Shown here: in pieces, positions 7,891 to 14,533 of the stretch
How positions within the stretch are numbered: the stretch's first letter is position 1
Layout of the letters: each line of letters opens with the position of its first letter
Assembly (NCBI GenBank): GCA_965364515.1
Contig: CBDTXZ010000049.1
Span: forward strand, 1-18,540
DNA from: JAHEDH01 sp965364515
GTDB taxonomy: Bacteria; Actinomycetota; Acidimicrobiia; Spongiisociales; ZC4RG35
Length of the DNA stretch: 18,540 bases
Reading direction: 5' to 3'
Position numbers and translations under genes: made by a program
The notes under the pieces: generated by a model
The model's input: the letters and a program-made list of their open reading frames with translations, nothing else
Database searches by the model: none
What the model was told of the DNA's origin: nothing

Positions 7891-7896
7891 CAGAAT

Positions 7897-8502
7897 GTGA
7901 CGACACGGTCCGACTCAGGCTCGAACACCGAGACTCTCGAAACACCCGGGTTGACCCGCCGCGAACTCCTGCGGACCGGAGCCCTTGGAGGAGCGAGCGC
8001 AATGTGGATGGCTCCGGTTGTGACGATCCACTCCATGTCTCGATCAGTCGCCGAACCAACGAGCGGCTTCAGCAGTCCCGAGGTGCCCGACAGTTCTGAC
8101 GAGCCCGAACCGAAGGACACGACGGCGGGGACTCAGCCGGAGAACACCGGTGGAACCACTGGACCCGAGGACACGACCACTGCGACTCAACCCGAGGATG
8201 AGAGCCTCACGCAGAGCCCGACGACAACCGCGCCGGACGTGGACGTCCTCGACACCGAGGTGACAGGGACTGCGGTCCCCGACGCGCCGTCGACCGACGA
8301 CGTCACCGTCGCCGGCAAGGTCATCACCCCAGACGTCGATCAGCCCACCGTCGCCGCGCCGACCGCGAACCCGGCCGTGATTGCCCAGGTCGAGTTGCCG
8401 AAGACCGGATTCGACGTCGACAGGGCAGCCGTGGTCGGGACGGCCCTGACCGGTGTCGGTGCTGCCCTGCTCGCAGCGACGAGGGAGCAGCCCGAGGACT
8501 GA
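7897..8502 (+). CDS. Tat-exported, LPxTG-anchored surface protein
   Basis: A 201-residue protein built only from sorting elements and a linker. Residues 20-26 (TRRELLR) form a twin-arginine motif followed by a hydrophobic stretch, GALGGASAMWMAPVV, giving a Tat signal. Residues 52-165 are rich in Thr, Pro, Asp and Glu, with a short imperfect repeat of 18-residue period (KDTTAGTQPEN at 73-83, EDTTTATQPED at 91-101; DNA copies at 8115-8145 and 8169-8199). The C-terminus carries LPKTG (167-171), a hydrophobic helix (about 177-193) and a short tail, TREQPED, as in sortase substrates. The tail is unusual in having one Arg and three acidic residues instead of a basic cluster. The start is GTG, apparently leaderless. 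No sortase lies nearby. No globular domain is recognised; it may act as a stalk or wall-spacer. It converges on the quinone oxidoreductase gene. Confidence 0.8.
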   Translation: MTTRSDSGSNTETLETPGLTRRELLRTGALGGASAMWMAPVVTIHSMSRSVAEPTSGFSSPEVPDSSDEPEPKDTTAGTQPENTGGTTGPEDTTTATQPEDESLTQSPTTTAPDVDVLDTEVTGTAVPDAPSTDDVTVAGKVITPDVDQPTVAAPTANPAVIAQVELPKTGFDVDRAAVVGTALTGVGAALLAATREQPED

Positions 8503-8541
8503 TGAGCACTGCGAGTCGACCTTCCGCCCCGCTCCTCGGCC

Positions 8542-9519
8542 TCATCCGATCACGAAGACCGCCTTGCCCATCACGCTCCGACTCTCGAACACGCCGAACG
8601 CTTCTTCGTACTCGTCGAGAGTGAACCGCTGGGAAATCCGGGGCCGGATGACGCCGGCTTCCGCGAGCTCCGCCAACTCCACGAAGTTCTGAAATGCCCG
8701 CTGTGGCTCCTCACGCAAGGATCGTCCCCAGAACACGCCGACGAGTGATGCCCCCTTGAGGAGAGCGAGGTTGACGGAGAGTTTCGGGATATCGCCGGAG
8801 GCGAACCCGACCACGAGATGACGCCCGTTCCACGCGAGCGATCGGAATGCGATCTCGGTGAAGACACCACCGACCGGGTCGTAGACGACATCGACGCCCC
8901 TGCCGCCGGTGATCTCTTCCAGCCGCGTTCGGAGGTCTTCGGTCGTGTATTCGATGAGATGATCGGCGCCGAGCTCCGAGGCGAACTGGAGCTTCTCGAC
9001 CGTCGAAGCAGCCGCTATCACCGTTGCTCCGAGATGCCTGGCGATCTCGATTGCGGCGCTTCCGACTCCACCGGCGGCGCCAAGAACCAGGACGGTCTCA
9101 CCCTTCTCGAGTCGAGCGCGCTGGACGAGCGCGTGATAGGACGTGCCGTATGCAAGCCCGAACCCTGCAGCCGACTCGAAGTCCAGCGCGTTCGGGATCG
9201 GGATGACGCCGGTTGCGGGGACCGCCCATTTCTCGGCGAACGCCCCGTGAGTGGACAGGGCGATCACGCGCTGACCGACCGACAGATGCTCGACGCCGTC
9301 ACCGACCGCCGAGATCAACCCTGACGCCTCACCACCGGGGGTGAAGGGGAGCTCGGGTTTGAACTGATATTTGCCCTCGATGATGAGGGTGTCGGGGAAG
9401 TTGAGGCCGGCGGCCTCGACGTCGACGATGACCTGACCGGCATCAGGCTCAGGATCGTCGACTTCTCGCACGGACAGCTTCGAAGGCGGTCCGAGTTCGC
9501 TACACACGACAGCTCTCAC
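8542..9519 (-). CDS. zinc-free NADPH:quinone oxidoreductase (MDR superfamily)
   Basis: A 325-residue medium-chain dehydrogenase/reductase of the quinone oxidoreductase type. It shows the N-terminal GroES-like part with AAGLNFPDTLIIEGKY (36-51) and PFTPGGEASG (58-67), and the Rossmann motif VLVLGAAGGVGSAA (143-156). The catalytic and structural zinc-binding cysteines of alcohol dehydrogenases are absent, as expected for quinone reductases that use NADPH. Two GTG starts are possible. I chose 9519 because GAGG lies just upstream, the product then begins at the usual (M)RAVVCSELG, and a TAGGGT hexamer (9548-9553) would start transcription downstream of the alternative at 9549, which would add 10 residues. 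Cytoplasmic; likely one- or two-electron reduction of quinones or enones. It stands alone between a convergent and a divergent gene. Confidence 0.92.
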   Translation of the reverse strand: MRAVVCSELGPPSKLSVREVDDPEPDAGQVIVDVEAAGLNFPDTLIIEGKYQFKPELPFTPGGEASGLISAVGDGVEHLSVGQRVIALSTHGAFAEKWAVPATGVIPIPNALDFESAAGFGLAYGTSYHALVQRARLEKGETVLVLGAAGGVGSAAIEIARHLGATVIAAASTVEKLQFASELGADHLIEYTTEDLRTRLEEITGGRGVDVVYDPVGGVFTEIAFRSLAWNGRHLVVGFASGDIPKLSVNLALLKGASLVGVFWGRSLREEPQRAFQNFVELAELAEAGVIRPRISQRFTLDEYEEAFGVFESRSVMGKAVFVIG

Positions 9520-9547
9520 GATTCCTCTGTTCTCGAGACGGCTGTCC

Positions 9548-9553
9548 ACCCTA
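9548..9553 (-). promoter_or_regulatory. candidate -10 element of the quinone oxidoreductase gene
   Basis: TAGGGT on the minus strand fits TAnnnT and would place the transcription start near 9541, giving a leader of about 22 nt containing the GAGG site. No good -35 is seen. It supports the shorter start at 9519. Confidence 0.3.
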
Positions 9554-9633
9554 TTCGGTGTTGAACGACCCGTGAGCGGAGTCTCGGGGTCCCGCCCGAC
9601 GGCTCCGGACTCGTCACCTCTGGGTTTCGATCA

Positions 9634-10224
9634 ATGGTGCCCAGGTTTCGGACCGGGTTTCGTCGATCCAATCGGGAGACGCAACTGGAGCGATCTCATA
9701 CGGACTCGATCACGTCCTTCGGGCCAAACCGAAACAACAGAGCACAGACGGGGCTCGGCCTCCTGGCCGCGTTTTCGCTCGTCGTCTCGCTCCTGGCCGA
9801 CCTCGGCACCGCAGTGGCCGGCAGTGCAACCGTCGATGTCGAGCTCATCATCCGCGAGGCGAAGCCGGCATCGAATGCGGCCGAGCTGCTGATCGAACGG
9901 CTTGGAGGAGTCGTTGGCGACCATCTGGATCTCATCGGTGGCTTCACGGCCACGGTCCCAACTGGGGCAACCGGCCTGCCCGAAGCCGATGCAAGCGTCA
10001 CGAGTGCAGTTCCGAACGCATCGCTCCGCCTGACCCGGTCTCCGCTGGGAGTAGTCCGGGTCAGGCAACCTCGAACAAGCCGGCCGCTCCCTGGCCTCCA
10101 CCGATGCACATGGTCACGACGACATAGCGGGCGCCCCGACGCTTCCCCTCGAGAAGGGCATGGCCGACCATTCGCGCACCGGACATCCCGTACGGATGCC
10201 CGATTGAGATGGCGCCGCCGTTGA
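9634..10224 (+). pseudogene. 5' remnant of a subtilisin-like (S8) protease: signal peptide and I9 propeptide only
   Basis: The open frame encodes a long basic N-region, a signal-type hydrophobic segment (TGLGLLAAFSLVVSLLADLG, about residues 39-58) ending near AVAGSA, and then about 75 residues resembling the inhibitor I9 propeptide of secreted subtilisin-like proteases: VDVELIIREAKP, LIERLGGVV, LIGGFTATVP and SVTSAVPNASLRL. A catalytic domain with Asp, His and Ser motifs should follow but is absent. Past about 10030 the frame is just the Arg-rich antisense of the thiolase 3' end (overlap 10061-10224), so the C-terminal 55 residues are unlikely to be real. The junction is marked by a hairpin. 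I read this as a protease gene that lost everything after its propeptide. A free-standing propeptide-like inhibitor is an alternative. No Shine-Dalgarno is obvious before the ATG at 9634. Confidence 0.6.
10031..10063. terminator. hairpin at the 3' end of the thiolase gene
   Basis: TGACCCGG (10031-10038) and CCGGGTCA (10056-10063) form a perfect 8-bp stem; inside the 17-nt loop CTCC and GGAG can pair further. The structure includes the thiolase stop codon (10061-10063) and marks the point where the protease remnant loses homology. No T-tract is present. Confidence 0.42.
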
Positions 10225-11245
10225 CGTTGTAGATCTCGTTGTCGATTCCGAGCTCGTCCCGGCAATAGATCGTCTGCACTGCGAACGCTTCGTTGAGCTC
10301 CCACAAGTCGATGTCGTCGATCGTGAGATTGTTCCGCTCCAGCAGCTTCGGCACGGCATAGACGGGTCCGATCCCCATCTCGTCCGGTTCCACCCCGGCC
10401 ACGGCCATGCCCCGGTAGTAGCCGAGCGGATCGAGGTCGCGACGCTCAGCTTCGCCTGCCTCCATGAGCACGAGCGCAGCTGCACCGTCGGAGAGTTGGC
10501 TGGCATTGCCTGCCGTGACGTTCATCCCTTCGCCCCTGACCGGTTTGAGACCGGCCAGACCCTCGAGCGTCGTTCCCGGGCGGTTGCCTTCGTCGAGTGA
10601 CAGCGTCGCCTCGACCTTGGAGATCTCTCCGGTGTCGCGATCCTGAACCGCCTTCATTCGGGTGACCTCGATGATCTCTTCGTCGAAGACGCCGTTCTCT
10701 TGTGCCTCTGCGACCCGAGTCTGTGACTGAAGCGCGTACTCGTCACACGCCTCGCGGGAGATGCCATAGCGCTCGGCAACGACCTCCGCGGTGTCGATCA
10801 TCGGCATGTAGGCGGCCGGGTGGGCGTCCACGACCGCAGGATCGATCGCCCGGAACCGATTCATGTGTTCGTTCTGGACGAGACTGATGGATTCGAGCCC
10901 GCCCGCCACCACCACGGGCGCGTGATCCATCACGATCTGCTTGGCGGCCGTGGCAACAGCCATGAGCCCCGACGAGCACTGCCGGTCGATGGACATCCCC
11001 GCAACGGTGGTGGGAAGCCCTGCCGCAAGCGACGAGAGGCGCGCGATGTTCGGCCACTGGGTGCCCTGTTGCATGGCGCAGCCCATGATCACGTCGTCGA
11101 CTTCGGACGGGTCAACGCCGGCGCGTTCGACCGCAGCTGCAATGGCGAGTCCACCCATCGTCGGCGCCTCGGTGTCGTTGAAGAGACCGCGGTACGCCTT
11201 GCCGATCGGAGTGCGTGCGGTCGAGACGATGACTGCTTCTCTCAT
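10061..11245 (-). CDS. acetyl-CoA C-acyltransferase (thiolase)
   Basis: A 394-residue thiolase of normal length, which cleaves or forms 3-ketoacyl-CoA, probably in fatty acid beta-oxidation. The acyl-accepting Cys90 lies in DRQCSSG, His350 in GGAISIGHPYGMSGAR, and the second catalytic Cys380 in TMCIGGGQGAAG near the C-terminus; NEAFAVQ is also present. The frame is open more than 1.3 kb further upstream, but the ATG at 11245 begins at the conserved MREAVIVSTARTPIGKA and is preceded by AGGAG at good spacing. TACTCT (11268-11273, minus strand) is a possible -10. No enoyl-CoA hydratase or hydroxyacyl-CoA dehydrogenase adjoins it, so it is not in a classical fad operon. Divergent from the M23 peptidase gene. 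Confidence 0.96.
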   Translation of the reverse strand: MREAVIVSTARTPIGKAYRGLFNDTEAPTMGGLAIAAAVERAGVDPSEVDDVIMGCAMQQGTQWPNIARLSSLAAGLPTTVAGMSIDRQCSSGLMAVATAAKQIVMDHAPVVVAGGLESISLVQNEHMNRFRAIDPAVVDAHPAAYMPMIDTAEVVAERYGISREACDEYALQSQTRVAEAQENGVFDEEIIEVTRMKAVQDRDTGEISKVEATLSLDEGNRPGTTLEGLAGLKPVRGEGMNVTAGNASQLSDGAAALVLMEAGEAERRDLDPLGYYRGMAVAGVEPDEMGIGPVYAVPKLLERNNLTIDDIDLWELNEAFAVQTIYCRDELGIDNEIYNVNGGAISIGHPYGMSGARMVGHALLEGKRRGARYVVVTMCIGGGQGAAGLFEVA

Positions 11246-11267
11246 GGGATCTCCTGTCGACGTGATC

Positions 11268-11273
11268 AGAGTA
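11268..11273 (-). promoter_or_regulatory. candidate -10 element of the thiolase gene
   Basis: TACTCT on the minus strand fits TAnnnT and would start transcription near 11261, leaving a leader of about 16 nt with the AGGAG site. No convincing -35 is visible. Confidence 0.3.
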
Positions 11274-11326
11274 TGGCTGCTTTCCCGGGATGCGTGACGC
11301 TGCAGCCTCGACGATGCTCGCAGGGG

Positions 11327-11332
11327 TATCGT
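11327..11332 (+). promoter_or_regulatory. candidate -10 element for a leaderless M23 peptidase mRNA
   Basis: TATCGT ends 6 nt before the ATG at 11339, so transcription would begin at or next to the start codon. The only purine-rich stretch upstream (AGGGG) is too far away to be a normal Shine-Dalgarno. The -35 is weak. Confidence 0.35.
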
Positions 11333-11338
11333 GTTGGT

Positions 11339-12646
11339 ATGCGGGAGTCGGGTAGGCGGATCGGAATCGTGATCGCGCTGGCGGTCGCCACGACGCTGCT
11401 TCCGATCGGGTTCGACGAGGCGGCGGCGTGCTCTCCTCGCCTGTTCCGAGAGTTGGGGCCCGCACCCGGTCAGGTGTCGAGCACTCCTGCCGAGACCGCA
11501 TCTGCGGACGTGGCCGATCCTGCTGCTGCGGAGACGCCTCCTCAACCGGTCGCCCCTCCCCCACCGAGGTGCTCGTTCTATTACAACATGGACCATCCGA
11601 TCGCGGGCCGCTCGGCAACGCTCTCGGTTTTCGGAGCGATCAGGGAGGGTGGGGAACGCTGGCATGCCGGCCTCGACATCGCGGCAGCCAAGCTCACTCC
11701 CGTGGTGGCCGTGCGATCGGGAACCGTGCTGGAGGTGAACCGCAACGGCCAGGGAGACTGCTGTTGGGTCAAGATCCAGCACAACGATGGTTGGCAGAGC
11801 CTGTACGTCCACCTCAACAACGACGTGGCGGGTACGGACGACGGCGACGGCGTCGGGATCGTTCGAAGGCTCGAGGTCGGAGACCCGGTTCGGCGCGGTC
11901 AAGTCATCGGCTACGTCGGAGACAGCGGCAATGCCGAACCCGGCGTCGCTCATCTGCATTTCGAGCTCCGCACGCCGTGGGGCGAATCCGTCGACCCCTT
12001 GCCGAGCGTGCGCAGGGCCGCCAGACGCGGGGTCTCCGCTTTCGCGAACATGACGGAGCCCCCGGCCGGGTTCTCCGGCCCGTTCGCAGACCTGGACGAG
12101 GTGTCCTTCGACATGGTGGCCCTGGGAGTGTCGCTCGGCATGCCGCTCGCCTGCGACGACTTCGGGCTCTTCTTCTGTGGTGACTCCGAAGCCGACGTCG
12201 AGAGCCTCCGCGCATGGGCGGAAGCACTCACGACGGACCGCCTCGATCCCACGACCTGGGGGCCGGAGGCCGAGGCGGTTGGGCAGGCGGAGCAGCCCCG
12301 CGAGTTTGTGAACGGTGTCCGCGCCCCGGACTTCGATCTCGGCGCCACCACCTCCGACCAGACGACGCCCACGACATCCGAGTGGGACCTTCGGGAGATC
12401 GAGCGATTCCTTCAGTTGTGCACGGTGGCGTGCCCCGACTCCATCGACCGCCAGGACGTGGTCGAGCATCTCCATTCGATCGACGTCGCACCGGCGGGAC
12501 CGGTCTATCTCGAGACGGACGCGAACAACTGCTCGACGCCACCGGCAGATGAGGCGATCACTCGTCTCCAACTGCTGGAGATGCTGATGCGGGCACTAGC
12601 GGTCCTTCCGCCTCTCGTCGAACCTCCCTGCGACCGGCTCTCCTGA
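11339..12646 (+). CDS. secreted M23 (LytM-type) peptidase with SLH-like C-terminal repeats
   Basis: A 435-residue exported protein. Residues 1-30 form a signal peptide (RRIGIVIALAVATTLLPIG, cleavage likely after AAA-30). A Pro/Ala-rich linker (about 40-77) leads into an M23 domain (about 85-222). The zinc ligands and catalytic histidines are all visible: HAGLD (His109, Asp113), VHLN (His158) and HLHFE (His205, His207), so a peptidoglycan endopeptidase is expected. A hydrophilic insert rich in Asp and Gly (163-173) sits in the domain. The C-terminal region has degenerate SLH-like pieces: PFADLDEVSFDMVALGVSLG with a Cys pair (248-280), CTVACPDSIDRQDVV (361-375) and EAITRLQLLEMLMRAL (405-420), which could bind the cell wall. 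The ATG at 11339 fits the signal peptide, though the frame is open upstream. It converges on the MFS gene with only 3 bp between stops. Confidence 0.88.
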   Translation: MRESGRRIGIVIALAVATTLLPIGFDEAAACSPRLFRELGPAPGQVSSTPAETASADVADPAAAETPPQPVAPPPPRCSFYYNMDHPIAGRSATLSVFGAIREGGERWHAGLDIAAAKLTPVVAVRSGTVLEVNRNGQGDCCWVKIQHNDGWQSLYVHLNNDVAGTDDGDGVGIVRRLEVGDPVRRGQVIGYVGDSGNAEPGVAHLHFELRTPWGESVDPLPSVRRAARRGVSAFANMTEPPAGFSGPFADLDEVSFDMVALGVSLGMPLACDDFGLFFCGDSEADVESLRAWAEALTTDRLDPTTWGPEAEAVGQAEQPREFVNGVRAPDFDLGATTSDQTTPTTSEWDLREIERFLQLCTVACPDSIDRQDVVEHLHSIDVAPAGPVYLETDANNCSTPPADEAITRLQLLEMLMRALAVLPPLVEPPCDRLS

Positions 12647-12654
12647 CGCTCAGG
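12642..12654. terminator. short hairpin formed by two convergent stop codons
   Basis: CCTGA (12642-12646) and TCAGG (12650-12654) pair around CGC. The two arms are the TGA stops of the M23 and MFS genes, which are 3 bp apart. The 5-bp stem is short, so real terminator activity is doubtful. Confidence 0.25.
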
Positions 12655-13879
12655 CCGAGTGGATGGCTTGCTCTGCTCTCAGTGCTTTCATCGCCCAGAG
12701 CCCGACCGCCGGTCCGATGGCGAGCCATGCCAGTCCCCAGCGCCAGCCGATCTGATCGGCGATCGCCGGCGTCACACGGATCGTGACGAGGGTGAGGAGG
12801 AAGCCGAGCGCGGTCTGCAACGTCAGAGCGGTCCCCCTGATCTCACTTCGAGTCACCTCGGTGACGATCACCGAGAACTGAGCGGAATCTGCGACGACGG
12901 CCGCACCCCACAGCAACATCAGCGGGACCACGACGAGCGGGCTCACACCGAAGAAGACGGGCGAGAGCACCGCCAGGGATCCCGACACCCCGAGCGCGAT
13001 CGAAGCGGCGATCTCGCGGCCGAGGCGGTCGGATACGAGGCCGGCGAGCCATGAGCCGATCCCTCCTGCCGCGATCACGAAGAAGGTGATCGTGGAGATA
13101 CTGCCGTACGACACTCCGGCGGCGGATTCGGACGCGGCGAGGAACAGCACGGCCCACGTCCACAGCGCATACAACTCCCACATGTGCCCGAGGTATCCGA
13201 TGGTCGCGAGCCGGAATCTGCGGTTTCTGAGGATGCGACCGAGGTGAGAGAGGTCGAAATCCGAGGTTCCCGTCGAAAAGGGGCCGTCGAGGACGAACCG
13301 GCCCACGATGACTGCGGCGGTGACGGCCGCCGCGCTGGCCGCAACGACGACGAACTGCCACTCGAGCCCGAGACCCCGAACGAGGTGTGGGGATGCGCTC
13401 CCAACGGTCAGCGCCCCGACGAGGACTCCGAGGGCCATGCCGCGGCCGCGCTCGAACCAACCGGCCATGATCTTGAGACCGCTGGGGTAGACGCCGGCCA
13501 GGGTGACTCCCGTGACGAATCGCAGCACCATCGCAGAAGCGACGGCATCTGCGTCGATGGCCAGGAGGCCGAGATTGGCAGCCGCACCGAGCACGGCGGC
13601 TCCTGCAAACAGCCTGCGGCTGGGGACGACATCGGCGAGATTGGTCACGGCGATGATGAGTGCACCGACCACGAAACCGATCTGCACCCATCCGGTCAAC
13701 CCGGCGATCTGGCCGGTGTCGAGTTCCCACTCGGCGGCAAGTGTCGGCGCAACCGCAGACGCCGAGAACCACAGCGACAGCGCGAGCAATTGGCTGAGCG
13801 CGATCCACCACAAGGCTGCCCCGCTGCCCGCTGCGTCGCCGAACACCGAGAGCCTCGAAGTGCCGGCGACCGAGGTCAT
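12650..13879 (-). CDS. MFS transporter
   Basis: A 409-residue major facilitator with about twelve hydrophobic helices. The first begins at ALWWIALSQLLALSLWFSASAV (22-43). The A-like loop between helices 2 and 3 is LADVVPSRRLF, and helix 4 contains RFVTGVTLAGVYPSGLKIMAGWF. A cytoplasmic loop near residue 190 (FSTGTSDFDLSHLGRILRNRRFR) separates the two six-helix halves. Substrate is unknown; this branch is often annotated as CynX/NimT-like or simply MFS. The start overlaps the stop of the upstream thioredoxin gene by one base (TGATG, 13877-13881), so the two are translationally coupled. The pairing could mean import or export of a compound linked to redox balance, but that is speculation. Confidence 0.9.
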   Translation of the reverse strand: MTSVAGTSRLSVFGDAAGSGAALWWIALSQLLALSLWFSASAVAPTLAAEWELDTGQIAGLTGWVQIGFVVGALIIAVTNLADVVPSRRLFAGAAVLGAAANLGLLAIDADAVASAMVLRFVTGVTLAGVYPSGLKIMAGWFERGRGMALGVLVGALTVGSASPHLVRGLGLEWQFVVVAASAAAVTAAVIVGRFVLDGPFSTGTSDFDLSHLGRILRNRRFRLATIGYLGHMWELYALWTWAVLFLAASESAAGVSYGSISTITFFVIAAGGIGSWLAGLVSDRLGREIAASIALGVSGSLAVLSPVFFGVSPLVVVPLMLLWGAAVVADSAQFSVIVTEVTRSEIRGTALTLQTALGFLLTLVTIRVTPAIADQIGWRWGLAWLAIGPAVGLWAMKALRAEQAIHSA

Positions 13880-14445
13880 CAGATCCCGAACAGCTCGGCG
13901 ATCCGCTGGCGCAGATCCTCTTCGAACAAGGTCCCGGAGTGGACGTCCACGACTTCCCCGTCAGCCCCGATGAAGACGGTGGTCGGCATGGCGATCCCGC
14001 CGAACTCGGCATAGAGAGCGCCACCCTCGTCTTCGGCGAGTTGGTATTCGACACCGGTTTCGGCGATGAGCGTTTCGGCTGCAGCCCGGTCATCGGGAAG
14101 CACGTTCATGCCGATGAACGTGACAGAGTCGCCCAACTGCTCGCTCACTGCCTGGAAGTCGGGAAGCTCGACCACGCAGGCGGGACACCACGACGCCCAG
14201 AAGTTCACGACGACTGGGCCGTCGAAGTCTGCGAGGCTCGCCGGGGTCCCGTCGTACAGCACGAAGTCGGCTTCGGCAGCGGCCTCGGACTCACCGGTCG
14301 AGGCGTCGCCGAGCACAGGATCGTCACCTGCGCCGATCGAGCGCAGGAAGAACCAGCCGACGGTCACGAGGACGATGGCGATGAGAAGGCCGATGAGCCA
14401 TTCCGGTGTGCGCTCTGCTGGGGGTTTCTGTCGGAGATGTGTCAT
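13879..14445 (-). CDS. membrane-anchored TlpA/ResA-like thioredoxin
   Basis: A 188-residue protein with a single N-terminal membrane helix (WLIGLLIAIVLVTVGWFFL, about 16-34), so the thioredoxin domain faces the outside of the membrane. The active site is WASWCPAC (Cys87, Cys90), and the cis-proline loop is IAMPTTVFIG (Pro154). FWASWCPACVVELPDF is characteristic of the TlpA/ResA/AhpC-TSA group that reduces extracytoplasmic disulfides, for example in cytochrome c maturation or methionine sulfoxide repair. The linker between helix and domain is short and rich in Ala, Glu and Ser. No Ccd or Dsb partner gene is present here; the only coupled gene is the MFS transporter (TGATG overlap). A TACGTT hexamer about 11 nt upstream of the probable transcription start is a possible -10; no Shine-Dalgarno is evident before the ATG at 14445. 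Confidence 0.9.
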   Translation of the reverse strand: MTHLRQKPPAERTPEWLIGLLIAIVLVTVGWFFLRSIGAGDDPVLGDASTGESEAAAEADFVLYDGTPASLADFDGPVVVNFWASWCPACVVELPDFQAVSEQLGDSVTFIGMNVLPDDRAAAETLIAETGVEYQLAEDEGGALYAEFGGIAMPTTVFIGADGEVVDVHSGTLFEEDLRQRIAELFGI

Positions 14446-14502
14446 GGGTTCGTGCTTGTCTCAACGTACCCGCACGGACGCATTGTGCTCGAGAGTCGCA
14501 TT

Positions 14503-14533
14503 CCCGACAGTATGGGCCGCTCAGACAGTCGGG
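14503..14533. terminator. inverted repeat at the 3' end of the MscS-operon gene
   Basis: CCCGAC (14503-14508) and GTCGGG (14528-14533) form a 6-bp stem with a 19-nt loop spanning the stop codon at 14521-14523. The sequence GACAGT also occurs twice as a direct repeat here. Termination is possible but weakly supported. Confidence 0.28.

Noticed and set aside
8492..8546. Inverted arms CCGAGGA/TCCTCGG and GATGAG/CTCATC between the LPxTG and oxidoreductase genes
   Set aside because: The loops are over 30 nt and the two pairings cross, so no simple terminator hairpin forms.
10820..11338. Upstream extension of the M23 peptidase frame
   Set aside because: It is antisense to thiolase, and the signal peptide begins at the ATG at 11339.
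11246..12571. Upstream extension of the thiolase frame to 836 residues
   Set aside because: It is antisense to the M23 peptidase gene, while the thiolase N-terminus and AGGAG mark 11245 as the start.
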